Shown here: in pieces, positions 10,821 through 20,524 of the stretch
How positions within the stretch are numbered: the first letter of the stretch is position 1
How the letters are laid out: each line of letters starts with the position of its first letter
From: an uncultured Tateyamaria sp.
GTDB lineage: Bacteria; Pseudomonadota; Alphaproteobacteria; Rhodobacterales; Rhodobacteraceae
Assembly (NCBI RefSeq): GCF_947488715.1
Contig: NZ_CANLAG010000013.1
Span: 1-62,431, forward strand
Direction: 5' to 3'
Length of the DNA: 62,431 nt
Made by a program: the position numbers and the translations under genes
Notes under the pieces: model-generated
Database searches by the model: none
Seen by the model: only the letters and a program-made list of their open reading frames with translations
What the model was told of the DNA's origin: nothing

Positions 10821-11939
10821 TCACACGCGCATCGGCATGACGACATAGACCGCCGACTGGTCGCTGCCTTCACGCATCAGGGTCGGATCACCGGACGAAT
10901 TGAACATGAACACCGCGTTCTCGCGATCCACCTGGGATGCGATCTCCAGCAGGTATTTCGCGTTGAACCCGATCTCCAACCGCTCGTCCGCATAGGCCAC
11001 GGCCAGCTCTTCTTCGGCGGCACCGCTGTCGGGCGCATTCACCGACAGGACCAACCGATCCTCGTCCAACTGCAACTTGACCGCGCGCGACCGTTCGGAC
11101 GACACCGTGGCCACACGGTCCACAGCCTTGGCAAAATCGCTGGCATCAACCTCCAGCTTGCGCGTGTTGCCCACAGGGATAACGCGGGTGTAGTCGGGGA
11201 ATGTCCCGTCGATCACCTTCGAGGTCAGCGTGATGTCCGGCGTGGCAAAGCGCACCTTGGTCTCAGACACCGACACGGCGATCTTCATCTCGTCATCATC
11301 CAGCAGCTTGCGCAACTCTCCCACGGTCTTGCGGGGCACGATCACGCCGGGCATATCCGCCGCACCTTCAGGCAGATCGCTGTCGATCCGTGCCAACCGG
11401 TGCCCATCCGTCGCCACACAGCGCAGCGCCTTACCGTCGTCGCCATCGGCCACGTGCATGTAAACGCCGTTCAGGTAATACCGCGTCTCTTCGGTCGAGA
11501 TCGCAAATTTCGACTTGTCGAACAACCGGCGCAGCTTGGGCGCATCCACCGAGAAGTTCGAGGCATATTCCGACGACGCCATGACAGGAAAATCTTCCTT
11601 GGGCAGGGTCGCCAACGAGAAATTCGACCGACCCGCCTCAACCGTCAAACGCCCGGCCGCCGTGTCCGCCGTCAGCGTGACCAGCGCCCCATCGGGCAGC
11701 TTGCGCACAATCTCATGCAGGGTCGTCGCGGCTACGGTTGTCGCCCCGGCGCGCTCGACCTGTGCGGGCGCCTTGTCCACAACTTCGATATCCAGATCGG
11801 TCGCGCGGAATGTCACATCGGACCCTTCCGCCTCGATCAGCACGTTGGCCAGGATCGGAATGGTGTTGCGACGTTCGACCACGGATTGAGCCTGGCTGAC
11901 CGCTTTCAGCAGCACACCGCGTTCAACACTGATTTTCAT
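10821..11939 (-). CDS. dnaN: DNA polymerase III subunit beta (sliding clamp)
   Basis: 372 residues, the standard beta-clamp length. Forms the dimeric ring that tethers polymerase to DNA. The opening MKISVERGVLLKAVSQAQSV is typical, as are RRNTIPILANVLIEA, RCVATDGHRLA at the second domain and the C-terminal YVVMPMRV, which lines the hydrophobic partner-binding pocket. The ATG at 11939 is preferred to an in-frame ATG seven codons upstream because homology begins at MKIS. It follows dnaA after a terminator, so a separate promoter is likely in 11940-12083; I cannot place it firmly. Confidence 0.98.
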   Translation of the reverse strand: MKISVERGVLLKAVSQAQSVVERRNTIPILANVLIEAEGSDVTFRATDLDIEVVDKAPAQVERAGATTVAATTLHEIVRKLPDGALVTLTADTAAGRLTVEAGRSNFSLATLPKEDFPVMASSEYASNFSVDAPKLRRLFDKSKFAISTEETRYYLNGVYMHVADGDDGKALRCVATDGHRLARIDSDLPEGAADMPGVIVPRKTVGELRKLLDDDEMKIAVSVSETKVRFATPDITLTSKVIDGTFPDYTRVIPVGNTRKLEVDASDFAKAVDRVATVSSERSRAVKLQLDEDRLVLSVNAPDSGAAEEELAVAYADERLEIGFNAKYLLEIASQVDRENAVFMFNSSGDPTLMREGSDQSAVYVVMPMRV

Positions 11940-12083
11940 GGTCTGTCTCCCCACTCGCATCTGACCCGGACACCGGGACAGGCACCCTAGCCCAACGCGC
12001 CAGCATCACAAGTATTTTATTGCCACATAGATGCTTGTCGGGTGCGCACGCGGCGGCGTCAAGGCACGCAAAGCGCGAAAATG

Positions 12084-12109
12084 CAAAAGGGCGCCGGTTG
12101 GGGCGCCCT
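12084..12109 (-). terminator. Intrinsic terminator of dnaA
   Basis: On the minus strand AGGGCGCC pairs with GGCGCCCT (arms 12102-12109 and 12088-12095), followed by TTTT (12084-12087). It lies 22 bases past the dnaA stop. Confidence 0.8.
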
Positions 12110-12131
12110 GTGTGGTCTGAATGCGGCAACA

Positions 12132-13517
12132 CTAGGCTTCGAGGGCGCGCCGCAGCAATTCCAGATCTTCGGCAATCTGTCCGTCGGATTGCTTCAACTC
12201 TTCGATCCGACGCACGCCGTGCATGACCGTGGTGTGGTCACGCCCGCCAAAACGGCGGCCAATCTCAGGCAGGCTGCGCGATGTCAGATGCTTGGACAGA
12301 TACATCGCCACCTGACGCGGACGCGCATAGCTGCGCAGACGCTTGGGGCCAATCATGTCGCTCAGACGGATGTTGTAGTGCTCGGACACTTTGCGCTGGA
12401 TTTCCTCGACGGTGATCTTGCGTTCCGAGGCGCGCAATACGTCGGCCAGACAATCCTGCGTCAGGTCCATGTTGATCTTGCGACCCACAAGGCTGGCAAA
12501 GGCGAACAACCGGGTCAGCGCACCCTCCAGCACACGCACATTGGTCGAAATCCGATGGGCCAGAAATTCCAGCACGCCAGGCTCAACATTCAGATCGGAA
12601 TAGACGATCTGCTGCTGCTCCACCTTGGACTGCAGAATGCCCAGACGCAGCTCGTAATCCGTGGGGTGCAGGTCCACGACCAGACCACACTGCAAACGCG
12701 ACTTCACCCGGTCCTCAAGGTCCTTGATCTCACCGGGCGCGCGGTCGGCGCTGATGATGATCTGCTTGTTCTGATCCACCAGCGCGTTGAACGTGTGAAA
12801 GAACTCTTCCTGCGTGCTGTCTTTGCCGGCGATGAACTGAACGTCGTCCACCATCAGCACGTCGACAGAGCGGAACATCTCTTTAAAGTCCATCATCTTG
12901 CGATCGCGCAGGGCCTGCACAAAACGGTACATGAATTGCTCGGCGGACAGGTAGAGCACGTTGAGATCGGGGCGACGGCTCTGCAATTCCCAGGCGATGG
13001 CGTGCATCAGGTGCGTTTTGCCCAAACCAACGCCACCATAGAGGAACAGTGGGTTGAAAGTGACGGGACCACCTTCGGCGACGCGCTTGGCGGCGGCATG
13101 GGCCAGTTCGTTCGGTTTGCCGACGACAAAGCTGTCAAATGTGAAACGCTTGTCCAGTGGCGCGGCGGACAGAGCGGATTTCGTGGGCGTGTTCGAATGC
13201 GCATACGAAGAAGAAGACGGGGCAGAGGCTGCAGCTTCGGGCGCATCAATGGCAGAGGCGGGGCGCCCGGACGCATTGGCGGGCACGGCAAAGCTCAGGC
13301 GGCGCACGTCATGCGAATCCGATTTCAGTTCGTGCAGGATGAGGTCCGAAAAATTCTGGCTGACGTAGTTGCCCAAAAAGTTCGTGGGTACGTCAAATGT
13401 CGCGATACCATCCTGAAGTGCCCGGAACTCAAGCGGCTCGATCCAGTTGGTATAGTTGTTTTGTCCGACGGTCTTAAGCAGCCGTTGTCTCAGCTGTCCC
13501 CATTCTTGTTGTGTCAT
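12132..13517 (-). CDS. dnaA: Chromosomal replication initiator protein DnaA
   Basis: 461 residues. DnaA binds DnaA boxes as an ATP-driven oligomer and opens the origin. Domain I starts at MTQQEWGQLRQRLLKTVGQ. A low-complexity Ala/Ser linker follows (~110-140). The AAA+ domain has Walker A GGVGLGKTH and Walker B VLMVDDVQFI. The C-terminal DNA-binding domain carries the signature around SRSLPEIGRRFGGRDHTTV. The start at 13517 fits family length; an upstream in-frame extension lacks homology. The 486-base region before it is non-coding and holds several possible control sites. Confidence 0.98.
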   Translation of the reverse strand: MTQQEWGQLRQRLLKTVGQNNYTNWIEPLEFRALQDGIATFDVPTNFLGNYVSQNFSDLILHELKSDSHDVRRLSFAVPANASGRPASAIDAPEAAASAPSSSSYAHSNTPTKSALSAAPLDKRFTFDSFVVGKPNELAHAAAKRVAEGGPVTFNPLFLYGGVGLGKTHLMHAIAWELQSRRPDLNVLYLSAEQFMYRFVQALRDRKMMDFKEMFRSVDVLMVDDVQFIAGKDSTQEEFFHTFNALVDQNKQIIISADRAPGEIKDLEDRVKSRLQCGLVVDLHPTDYELRLGILQSKVEQQQIVYSDLNVEPGVLEFLAHRISTNVRVLEGALTRLFAFASLVGRKINMDLTQDCLADVLRASERKITVEEIQRKVSEHYNIRLSDMIGPKRLRSYARPRQVAMYLSKHLTSRSLPEIGRRFGGRDHTTVMHGVRRIEELKQSDGQIAEDLELLRRALEA

Positions 13518-13951
13518 ATGCGTCCTATGATCCCCGCTGCCTATCTCGCCCGGCGCCTTTGGCCCGCCGGTTGGCCTGTCCCAAGTCAAAGCAAATCTGA
13601 ACCACCCCACTGCCTGATGGCGCAGGTCCGATTTACGTCGGTATTTTACAGATTAGGCGCCCCGTCGTGCCGGGGTCCCACCCCGGATAACGTGACATGC
13701 CGTCCGCACACCAAATTTTACGACAGGTTGGTCACCAGCATGACATGCCGTTCCCAAATGCAGTACGCACAAGGCGCATTTTCCGCTCCCTCCACCGTGG
13801 CAACTGACATTGCCGTGGCGCAGGGCCTGTCCCCCCAAGGCGATTCCTGATCGCATGTTCGGTGGTATCAATTTCGTCTGCGGGCCGTCCACAGAACTTC
13901 GATGTTGACTCACACAAGAATCGCAGCAGGCCTTGTTTTCATAGGAAAAAC
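13518..13951. other. Non-coding control region upstream of dnaA
   Basis: No convincing gene on either strand. Features seen: an 11-bp direct repeat, TGACATGCCGT on the plus strand at 13690-13700 and 13741-13751; three GANTC sites (13842-13846, 13907-13911, 13918-13922); and a CCCCG/CGGGG hairpin with a neighbouring CCCCGG near 13661-13686. Only weak DnaA-box resemblances occur (for example TCCACAG near 13888), so I do not call an origin here. The dnaA promoter must lie in this stretch but I cannot place it. Confidence 0.5.
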
Positions 13952-13979
13952 AAAAAAAGCGCCGCAAAAATGCGACGCT
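13952..13979 (-). terminator. Intrinsic terminator of rpsT
   Basis: On the minus strand AGCGTCGCA pairs with TGCGGCGCT (8 of 9), followed by seven T. It lies 25 bases beyond the rpsT stop. Confidence 0.88.
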
Positions 13980-14003
13980 CCTGTGTCACAGCCAAGCAAC
14001 ACC

Positions 14004-14267
14004 TTAGCCGAGGGATTTCACCCGTGCCGACAGGCGGGACATTTTCCGCGAGGCGGTGTTCTTGTGATAAACACCCTTTGTTACACCGCGCATCAATTCA
14101 GGCTGTGCCGCCTTCAATGCTTCGGTTGCGGCGTCCTTGTCACCCGAGGCAATCGCCTCTTCGACACGGCGCAGGTATGTCCGGATGCGCGAACGACGCG
14201 CCTTGTTCACTTGAAAGCGTTTTTCGTTTTGACGGGCCCGCTTTTTGGCCTGAGGCGAATTTGCCAT
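14004..14267 (-). CDS. rpsT: Small ribosomal subunit protein bS20
   Basis: 87 residues, the typical S20 length. Binds 16S rRNA early in 30S assembly. The opening [17 protein letters not shown] is diagnostic, and the body is Lys/Arg/Ala-rich helix with [16 protein letters not shown] near the end. The start is taken at MANSPQ, where homology begins, although an in-frame ATG lies five codons upstream. The gene has its own promoter and terminator. Confidence 0.98.
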   Translation of the reverse strand: MANSPQAKKRARQNEKRFQVNKARRSRIRTYLRRVEEAIASGDKDAATEALKAAQPELMRGVTKGVYHKNTASRKMSRLSARVKSLG

Positions 14268-14312
14268 GTTATCTCGTCCCAATCTATTGGTGCGGTAGTT
14301 TCAGAAGTCGCG

Positions 14313-14341
14313 TCCATAGGCGCGACCGCGAAGCGAGTCAA
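14313..14341 (-). promoter_or_regulatory. rpsT promoter
   Basis: Minus strand TTGACT, 17-bp spacer, TATGGA: a good -35 (5/6) and weak -10, about 45 bases before the rpsT start. Confidence 0.5.
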
Positions 14342-14356
14342 GCCAATGCGCCGCCG

Positions 14357-15133
14357 TTACTTGTCGCGGAACTGCGCCTCGCGCTTTTCAAGGAAGGCGG
14401 CCATGCCTTCTTTCTGGTCTTCGGTGGCAAACAGCGCGTGGAACAGGCGCCGTTCAAACAACAAACCCTCGCGCAGCGGCACCTCGAACGACCGGTTCAC
14501 CGATTCCTTGACCGCCATCACAGACATCATGGATTTCTCAGCGATCTTGGCCGCAGCCCCCATCGCTTCTTCCATCAGCTTCTTGGCGGGCACAACGCGG
14601 CTGACCAGCCCGGCGCGCTCTGCCTCCTGGGCATCCATGAAACGGCCCGTCAGGTTCATGTCCATCGACTTGGCCTTGCCCACCGCGCGGGTCAGACGCT
14701 GGCTGCCGCCGATGCCCGCCATAACGCCTAGGTTGATCTCGGGCTGGCCGAATTTCGCAGTGTCGGATGCAATGATAAAATCGCACATCATCGCCAACTC
14801 GCATCCACCGCCCAGCGCATAGCCGGACACCGCCGCAATCACCGGTTTGCGCACACGTGTGATGGCATCGGTTTCAGGACCAAACAGATCCTCGCTGAAC
14901 ACTTCGACATAGGACTTGTCCTTCATCATCGCGATGTCGGCCCCGGCGGCGAACGCCTTGTCCGACCCGGTGATCACGATGCACCGCACCTTGTCGTTGG
15001 CCTGAGCAGCACCCATGGCATCCGCCAGTTCGCGCATCAATTCATCATTCAGGGCATTCAACGCCTTGGGCCGGTTCAGGGTCACCTTGGCGATGTGGTC
15101 TTCGACGTCGACGATGATCGTCTCATAGGCCAT
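14357..15133 (-). CDS. Enoyl-CoA hydratase
   Basis: 258 residues of crotonase fold. Hydrates 2-enoyl-CoA in fatty-acid oxidation. Both oxyanion-hole segments are present ([11 protein letters not shown] and [15 protein letters not shown]), as are the two catalytic Glu positions of the hydratase subgroup: CELAMM and [10 protein letters not shown]. This supports true enoyl-CoA hydratase over other crotonases. An ancestral alphaproteobacterial order puts it between mutM and rpsT, as here. No other beta-oxidation gene is adjacent, though a thiolase lies 4 kb away. Confidence 0.93.
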   Translation of the reverse strand: MAYETIIVDVEDHIAKVTLNRPKALNALNDELMRELADAMGAAQANDKVRCIVITGSDKAFAAGADIAMMKDKSYVEVFSEDLFGPETDAITRVRKPVIAAVSGYALGGGCELAMMCDFIIASDTAKFGQPEINLGVMAGIGGSQRLTRAVGKAKSMDMNLTGRFMDAQEAERAGLVSRVVPAKKLMEEAMGAAAKIAEKSMMSVMAVKESVNRSFEVPLREGLLFERRLFHALFATEDQKEGMAAFLEKREAQFRDK

Positions 15134-15196
15134 GGGAATGCTTTCATCTGTTGCCGTTGAGGGCCGAGCATTACCATGCGCCCCGCCCGTTTCAAG

Positions 15197-16048
15197 CTAT
15201 GATTGGCAGCACCTGCAATAGAAGGACGACCGCCCAGACTGCACAATCCGCGTGATATCAGACGAACACCCATCGGTACGACATGGTTCCCCCTCGCGGC
15301 CATAAACATCGAACCTGTGCTGGAAATATCCAAGCTCTCCATCGGCTTGGCGGAAATCCCGCAATGACGATCCACCGGCCTCTATCGCCTCGGCCAGCAC
15401 GTCCCGAATGATCGGAACCAGCGCCGCAACACGGCCCGCCGCGATCCGCCCGGCCTTGCGAGTGGGGGAAATACCTGCCCGAAAAAGCGCCTCACACACA
15501 TAGATATTGCCCAATCCCGCGACGATTCTCTGATCCAGCAGCGCGGATTTCACGGGTGTGTTCTTGCCCTCAAAGGCGGCAATCAGATGTTCCTCGCTGA
15601 ACGCGTTGCCCAGCGGTTCGGGCCCCAGCACAGCCAACAGCTTGTGTTGGTCCGCCGTCGCCGTGTTCATCAGGTCCATCGCCCCGAACCGGCGCGGATC
15701 GTTGAAGGTGATGCGCGCACCGTTGTCCATATGCAGGACCACGTGGTCATGCTTTTCCGGCGCAGGGTGGTCATGCACGAACTGGCCCAATGGATCGCCC
15801 GACACCAACATCCGCCCCGACATGCCCAGATGGATCAACAGCGTCTCGCCAGACCCCAGATCGGCCAGGATGTATTTCGACCGCCGCCGCAGACCCAGCA
15901 CCTGTTGCCCGGTCAAACGCGCCGCCATGCGTTCAGGGAACGGCCACCGCAAGTCGGGCCGGTTCACATCAGCCTGTGCAATCACGGCACCTTCCATGGC
16001 GGGGGTCAGACCACGACGAACAGTTTCAACTTCGGGCAATTCGGGCAT
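15197..16048 (-). CDS. mutM: Formamidopyrimidine-DNA glycosylase
   Basis: 283 residues. Bifunctional glycosylase/AP lyase that excises 8-oxoguanine and formamidopyrimidines. The N-terminal Pro nucleophile and catalytic Glu are in [13 protein letters not shown]. The helix-two-turn-helix region includes [20 protein letters not shown]. The C-terminal zinc finger has C-x4-C (CRTDGC) and C-x2-C (CRCC) cysteines, ending [13 protein letters not shown]. Members with C-x4-C are known in Alphaproteobacteria. Confidence 0.97.
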   Translation of the reverse strand: MPELPEVETVRRGLTPAMEGAVIAQADVNRPDLRWPFPERMAARLTGQQVLGLRRRSKYILADLGSGETLLIHLGMSGRMLVSGDPLGQFVHDHPAPEKHDHVVLHMDNGARITFNDPRRFGAMDLMNTATADQHKLLAVLGPEPLGNAFSEEHLIAAFEGKNTPVKSALLDQRIVAGLGNIYVCEALFRAGISPTRKAGRIAAGRVAALVPIIRDVLAEAIEAGGSSLRDFRQADGELGYFQHRFDVYGREGEPCRTDGCSSDITRIVQSGRSSFYCRCCQS

Positions 16049-16107
16049 CGGCAGACGGTCCTTGCTGGCAACCGCTCTGGGATAGGCCGCCGGGGCGCCG
16101 CATGCAA

Positions 16108-16731
16108 TCAGTAGCCGTTGTCTTCCAACTGCTCGATCAGAAACGCCTTGAGCAGGTCATGCCCCTCAAGGAAACGCGGGATGCCAATGCGGCGCCCATC
16201 GTCAAAGTACAGCTTGTAGCCATCGCGTGTGTTCTTGGCGCTCGTCATCCGCGACAGATCAAAACGCCGCTGCATCAAGAGGCCGGATGTGCAGGTCATG
16301 TCGACCCCGTCCACAACCAAGCGGAACTTCCACATGTAGACCCCGCACCAGACGAGCATCCCGGCGATCAATAGATACATATCCAATGGCGTCTGTCCGG
16401 ACAGGCCGGATGACAACTCGAGGTAGATCGCGAACCCGATCACAAAGGGCATCAAGGCAAGGTAGCCATACCGCCAACCCGCCGTCGCACGGAAAACGAT
16501 CGCATCGCCCTCTTGCTGCGGCAGAGACCGCCCCACGGAAAAGATGGTGGCGATATTGTCCTCGGGATTGCCCACCGGCGAAAACGTCTCGATCCCCGCC
16601 TTGATCAGGCGAAAGATCAGGCTTTCGCCTTTGCGGATGTCCCGCTCACCGCCCAGATGCCCGCCGATGAACCGCTGCACCCGCGACATACCAAAGGAAA
16701 CAAACACTAACAGGAGGATATAGCTAAGCAT
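16108..16731 (-). CDS. Hypothetical membrane protein
   Basis: 207 residues. There is an N-terminal hydrophobic segment ([15 protein letters not shown]), then two hydrophobic segments in the middle ([20 protein letters not shown] and [17 protein letters not shown]). A soluble C-terminal ~60 residues with alternating charge ([18 protein letters not shown]) resembles a small beta-rich domain, such as the PH-like domains found in some bacterial membrane proteins. I do not recognise the family firmly. It is divergent from ubiE and downstream of no operon partner. Confidence 0.75.
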   Translation of the reverse strand: MLSYILLLVFVSFGMSRVQRFIGGHLGGERDIRKGESLIFRLIKAGIETFSPVGNPEDNIATIFSVGRSLPQQEGDAIVFRATAGWRYGYLALMPFVIGFAIYLELSSGLSGQTPLDMYLLIAGMLVWCGVYMWKFRLVVDGVDMTCTSGLLMQRRFDLSRMTSAKNTRDGYKLYFDDGRRIGIPRFLEGHDLLKAFLIEQLEDNGY

Positions 16732-16827
16732 GGCCTGCGTCCTTTGCGCCGATTGACGATTTGTTTCTTGCCCCTCACCTATTTAAGGACAAATGAGACG
16801 ATCAAGAGACGCAATTGGACCCTTTGC

Positions 16828-17580
16828 ATGACTGAAGCGCCTGAGAAAAAGACCCATTTTGGGTTCACCGAAGTCCCCGAAGGCGAAAAGGCGGGCCGCG
16901 TGCAGGGCGTCTTTAACTCTGTTGCCTCCAAATATGACGTGATGAACGATGTGATGAGCGTCGGTATTCACCGCATCTGGAAAGAGGCGATGATGGACTG
17001 GCTTGCGCCCCGTCCCGGTCAGAAACTGCTCGATGTGGCGGGCGGTACCGGCGACATCTCGTTCAAGTTTCTGAAACGTGCAGGCCACGGCCACGCGACC
17101 GTTCTGGACCTGACCGAACCCATGCTGGTCGAGGGCCGCAAACGTGCCGAGGCCGATCAGATGCAGGACAGCCTTGATTGGGTGGTTGGCGATGCGATGG
17201 CGCTGCCCTTCGACGACAACACCTTTGACGTCTACACGATCAGCTTTGGCATCCGAAACGTGACCCGCCCCCAAGAGGCCCTGAACGAAGCCTACCGCGT
17301 TCTGAAACCCGGCGGGCGTCTGATGGTGCTTGAGTTCTCGCAACTGCCCAATGATGGCATGCAAAAGCTTTATGACCTCTACAGTTTCAACGTGATCCCC
17401 CGCATGGGCCAGATGATCGCGGGTGACCGTGACAGCTATCAGTACCTGGTCGAAAGCATCCGCCAGTTCCCGGATCAAGAGACGTTTCTGGGCATGGTTC
17501 GCACGGCGGGCTTTGAGAATGCCAAGTACCGCAACATGACAATGGGTGTGGCGTGCCTGCACTCCGGGTGGAAAATCTGA
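16828..17580 (+). CDS. ubiE: Demethylmenaquinone/2-methoxy-benzoquinol C-methyltransferase
   Basis: 250 residues. SAM-dependent C-methylation step of ubiquinone (and menaquinone) synthesis. The SAM site is [13 protein letters not shown]. The two UbiE signatures are visible: [17 protein letters not shown] and [29 protein letters not shown] is also family-specific. The ATG at 16828 is where homology starts; in-frame codons upstream belong to the intergenic region. Followed after 94 bases by ubiB, with strong hairpins between. Confidence 0.97.
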   Translation: MTEAPEKKTHFGFTEVPEGEKAGRVQGVFNSVASKYDVMNDVMSVGIHRIWKEAMMDWLAPRPGQKLLDVAGGTGDISFKFLKRAGHGHATVLDLTEPMLVEGRKRAEADQMQDSLDWVVGDAMALPFDDNTFDVYTISFGIRNVTRPQEALNEAYRVLKPGGRLMVLEFSQLPNDGMQKLYDLYSFNVIPRMGQMIAGDRDSYQYLVESIRQFPDQETFLGMVRTAGFENAKYRNMTMGVACLHSGWKI

Positions 17581-17590
17581 TGTTTTTTCA

Positions 17591-17626
17591 ACACTTGGTG
17601 GTTAACCGGGCGTTAACCACAAGTGT
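17591..17626. promoter_or_regulatory. 15-bp hairpin in the ubiE-ubiB gap
   Basis: Arms 17591-17606 and 17612-17626 pair over 15 bp with a single bulged G (17597 or 17598) and a CGGGC loop; the core is GGTTAAC/GTTAACC. No U-tract follows. Its 3' arm overlaps the first of two palindromes, so the two folds are mutually exclusive. Confidence 0.7.
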
Positions 17627-17669
17627 CCCCGCGGGGACACGCCCCAAAACATTTGTCCCCGCGGGGACA
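17623..17669. repeat. Twin perfect palindromes in front of ubiB
   Basis: GTGTCCCCGCGGGGACAC (17623-17640) and TGTCCCCGCGGGGACA (17654-17669) are perfect palindromes 13 bases apart. The second ends 5 bases before the ubiB ATG, and its GGGGA arm is the only candidate ribosome-binding site. Confidence 0.85.
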
Positions 17670-17674
17670 GCGGC

Positions 17675-19207
17675 ATGAGAGGCCCGCACAATATCATCCG
17701 CCTGATCCGCACAGGCGCGACGCTCGAACGGACGGGCGCGATGAATGTTGTCCTCGACGCGTTCGAGGCACCACCCGCCCTCCGCTTTGTCGCCAAGGCG
17801 CTAGGCAAACCGTTCCAGTGGCTGGGCTACAAGGGCGATCCGTCCATGCCCCCCGCCACCCGCGCGCTGACAGCACTCGGCCCCGCCTACATCAAGTTCG
17901 GACAGGTCCTGTCGACCCGCCCTGATGTCGTGGGTGATGAGCTCGCCGTGCAACTGCGCGTCCTGCAAGACAAGCTGCCCCCCTTCTCGATCGAAGAAGC
18001 CAAGGCCGAAGTGCAGCGCGAATTGGGTCAGCCCGCCGACGAAGTGTTCTCTGCCTTCAGCGAACCGGTTGCCGCCGCCTCCATCGCGCAGGTGCACAAG
18101 GCGACGCTGGCCGATGGCGGTGACCAGGTTGCGGTCAAGGTGCTGCGCCCCAACATCGAACGCGCCTTCAAAAAGGACGTCGACGCCTTCTACCTCGCCG
18201 CCCGCATCGTCGAAATCTTTGCCCCCGGCGCGCGCCGCTTGCGCCCGTTGGAAGTGATCGAACACTTCGACGGCGTCGTGCAGGGTGAGTTGGACTTGCG
18301 CCTCGAATCCTCTGCCGCGGGTGAGTTCGCCGCCAACACTGAAAAAGATGCCGGTTTCGCTCTGCCGAAAATCCGCTGGGAATACTCCGCCCGCCGCGTG
18401 ATGACGCTCGAATGGGCGGACGGCGTACCCATGGGCGACAACGCCGCCATCGATGCAGCAGGCCACAACCGCATCGACCTCGGCGAACGGGTGCTGAAAC
18501 TCTTTCTCCTGCACGCCCTGCGCGACGGTTACTTCCACGCCGACATGCACCAGGGCAACCTCAAGGTCGCGCCCAACGGGGACATCATCGCCTACGATTT
18601 CGGGATCATGGGCCACATCGATGAATACACCCGCCGCGTCTACGCCGAGATTCTGTTCGGCTTTATCCGCAAGGACTACAAACGCGTCGCCGAAGTCCAC
18701 TTTGAGGCAGGCTATGTGCCCGCCGACAAGGATGTCGATGAATTCGCGCGCGCCCTGCGCGCCGTGGGCGAGCCGATCTTTGGCATGGACGCGTCCAAGA
18801 TCTCCATGGGCCGCTTGCTGAACTACCTCTTCGAAGTCACCGAACGCTTCGGCATGGAAACCCGCACCGAACTGATACTGCTGCAACGCACCATGGTCGT
18901 CGTCGAGGGCGTCGCGCGCTCCCTCAACCCCAACATCAACATCTGGCAGGTCGCCTCACCGGTCGTCACCGACTACATCCAGAAATCCATCGGCCCCAAG
19001 GCCGTGATCACGGACCTCTACAAAACCGCGCGCGTGCTCACCCGCTTTGGCCCACGCCTGCCGCGCCTTGTCGAACAGGCCCTGATCGCCCAATCCAACC
19101 CGGCCCCGGAAAAACACCGCGGCTTTTGGCGCTGGATCATCCTCACGGGCATCATCGGCCTGGCCGCAGGCGGCGGGCTGACGCTCCTGATCGAAGCGTT
19201 CGCCTGA
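17675..19207 (+). CDS. ubiB: UbiB-family atypical kinase, ubiquinone biosynthesis
   Basis: 510 residues. UbiB (ADCK/ABC1 family) is a membrane-associated atypical kinase/ATPase needed for ubiquinone synthesis. The KxGQ motif is IKFGQVLSTRPD, followed by the Ala-rich loop PVAAASIAQVHKA, the invariant Lys in VAVKVLRPNIE and YFHADMHQGNLKV with DFGIMGHID for catalysis and metal binding. The C-terminus has a hydrophobic anchor (WIILTGIIGLAAGGGLTLL). The start MRGPHNIIRLIRTGATLER is well supported. Confidence 0.96.
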   Translation: MRGPHNIIRLIRTGATLERTGAMNVVLDAFEAPPALRFVAKALGKPFQWLGYKGDPSMPPATRALTALGPAYIKFGQVLSTRPDVVGDELAVQLRVLQDKLPPFSIEEAKAEVQRELGQPADEVFSAFSEPVAAASIAQVHKATLADGGDQVAVKVLRPNIERAFKKDVDAFYLAARIVEIFAPGARRLRPLEVIEHFDGVVQGELDLRLESSAAGEFAANTEKDAGFALPKIRWEYSARRVMTLEWADGVPMGDNAAIDAAGHNRIDLGERVLKLFLLHALRDGYFHADMHQGNLKVAPNGDIIAYDFGIMGHIDEYTRRVYAEILFGFIRKDYKRVAEVHFEAGYVPADKDVDEFARALRAVGEPIFGMDASKISMGRLLNYLFEVTERFGMETRTELILLQRTMVVVEGVARSLNPNINIWQVASPVVTDYIQKSIGPKAVITDLYKTARVLTRFGPRLPRLVEQALIAQSNPAPEKHRGFWRWIILTGIIGLAAGGGLTLLIEAFA

Positions 19208-19208
19208 C

Positions 19209-19235
19209 ACCTTCATTGTTCTTCAAATATGCAAA
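19209..19235 (-). repeat. Intergenic hairpin-plus-tail element, copy 2 (tail only)
   Basis: Minus strand GCATATTTGAAGAACAATGAAG closely matches the tail of the copy at 10780. It lies in the 40-base gap between the convergent ubiB and thiolase genes. Confidence 0.5.
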
Positions 19236-19247
19236 CGCAACGCCGCC

Positions 19248-20429
19248 TCAGGCGATGCGTTCGATCGCCAGGGCGATCCCCTGACCACCGCCAATACACA
19301 TGGTGATCAACGCCTTGGACCCCTGGATTCGCTCCAACTCATAGAGCGCCTTGACCGTTATGATCGCACCGGTCGCCCCCACCGGATGGCCCAACGCAAT
19401 TGCACCACCATTGGGGTTCACGCGCGCCGGATCAAAGCCCAGATCATTCGACACCGCCAGCGCCTGCGCGGCAAAGGCCTCGTTCGATTCCACCACGTCA
19501 AAGTCACCGGCAGACAACCCCGTCCGGTCCAGCAGGTTGCGCACCGCCGGGATCGGCCCGATCCCCATTACTTCGGGGCGCACCCCCGCATGGGCATAAC
19601 CCAGAACACGGGCACGTGGCGTCAGGCCGGCCTTCTCTGCCGCGTCCGCCGTGGCCAGCACAATCGCGCCCGCACCATCATTGATGCCAGACGCATTGCC
19701 CGCCGTCACCGACCCGTCTTTCTGAAACACCGGACGCAACCCGCCCAGCGCATCGAGGCTTGTCGCCTTGGGGTGCTCATCCGTGGCGAACTGTAGGGTG
19801 TCGCGTTTCACGCGCACCTCGACCGGGGCGATCTGGCTGTCGAACCGCCCGTCCGCGATGGCGGCTGCAGCGCGCTCCTGGCTTTGCATCGCAAAGGCGT
19901 CCTGATCCGCGCGGCTGATCCCGTGCTCGGCGGCCACGTTCTCTGCCGTCACCCCCATATGACCTGTGCCAAACGGACAGTTCAGCGCGCCCAGCATCAT
20001 GTCGAGCGTGCGCACATCGCCCATCTTGGCGCCCCAGCGCTGGTCGGGAATGATAAAGGGCGAGCGCGACATGTTCTCGGCCCCGCCTGCCAGGCCAAAG
20101 TCGGCATCGCCCAGCATCAGAGACTGAATCACGCTCACAATCGCCTGAACGCCCGACCCGCACAGACGGTTCACATTCATCGCCGGTGTCGTGTCCGGCA
20201 CACCCGCCTGCATCGCCGCCACGCGGGACAGGTACATGTCGCGCGGTTCGGTGTTGATCACGTGACCAAAGGCGACGTGGCCGATCTGTCCGCCTTCGAC
20301 CCCGGACCGTTCCAGCGCCGCCTTGGCCGCCACGGTGCCCAGGTCGATGGGGCTGGTCCCGGCCAGCGATCCGCCGAATGTACCAATGGCGGTGCGCGCG
20401 CCGTCGAGTATAACGATGTCTTGGGTCAT
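19248..20429 (-). CDS. Acetyl-CoA acetyltransferase (thiolase)
   Basis: 393 residues. Thiolase of the biosynthetic/degradative acetoacetyl-CoA type. The nucleophilic Cys is in [12 protein letters not shown]. The C-terminal pair of signatures gives His in [18 protein letters not shown] and the second Cys in [10 protein letters not shown]. Length and motif spacing match PhaA/AtoB-like enzymes. No phaB or beta-oxidation operon partner is adjacent, so the pathway is open. Confidence 0.93.
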   Translation of the reverse strand: MTQDIVILDGARTAIGTFGGSLAGTSPIDLGTVAAKAALERSGVEGGQIGHVAFGHVINTEPRDMYLSRVAAMQAGVPDTTPAMNVNRLCGSGVQAIVSVIQSLMLGDADFGLAGGAENMSRSPFIIPDQRWGAKMGDVRTLDMMLGALNCPFGTGHMGVTAENVAAEHGISRADQDAFAMQSQERAAAAIADGRFDSQIAPVEVRVKRDTLQFATDEHPKATSLDALGGLRPVFQKDGSVTAGNASGINDGAGAIVLATADAAEKAGLTPRARVLGYAHAGVRPEVMGIGPIPAVRNLLDRTGLSAGDFDVVESNEAFAAQALAVSNDLGFDPARVNPNGGAIALGHPVGATGAIITVKALYELERIQGSKALITMCIGGGQGIALAIERIA

Positions 20430-20524
20430 GGTGCTTTCTCCCTTTGGTCCGATATGGCCGGGGGCGCGGGTAAAGTCAGCCCCATGGCTTGACTTCGACG
20501 CAACGGCACGGGCATCTCTCCGTC

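Noticed and set aside
11940..14003. Replication origin next to dnaA
   Set aside because: Only weak single resemblances to TTATCCACA; no cluster of DnaA boxes and no AT-rich unwinding stretch. In many alphaproteobacteria oriC is not beside dnaA.
16741..16827. Promoter for ubiE at TTGACG (16753)
   Set aside because: No acceptable -10 at 16-18 bases; the only TATTTA is about 21 bases away.
19248..20429. Naming the thiolase phaA
   Set aside because: No phaB, phaC or phasin nearby; sequence motifs alone do not separate biosynthetic from degradative thiolases.
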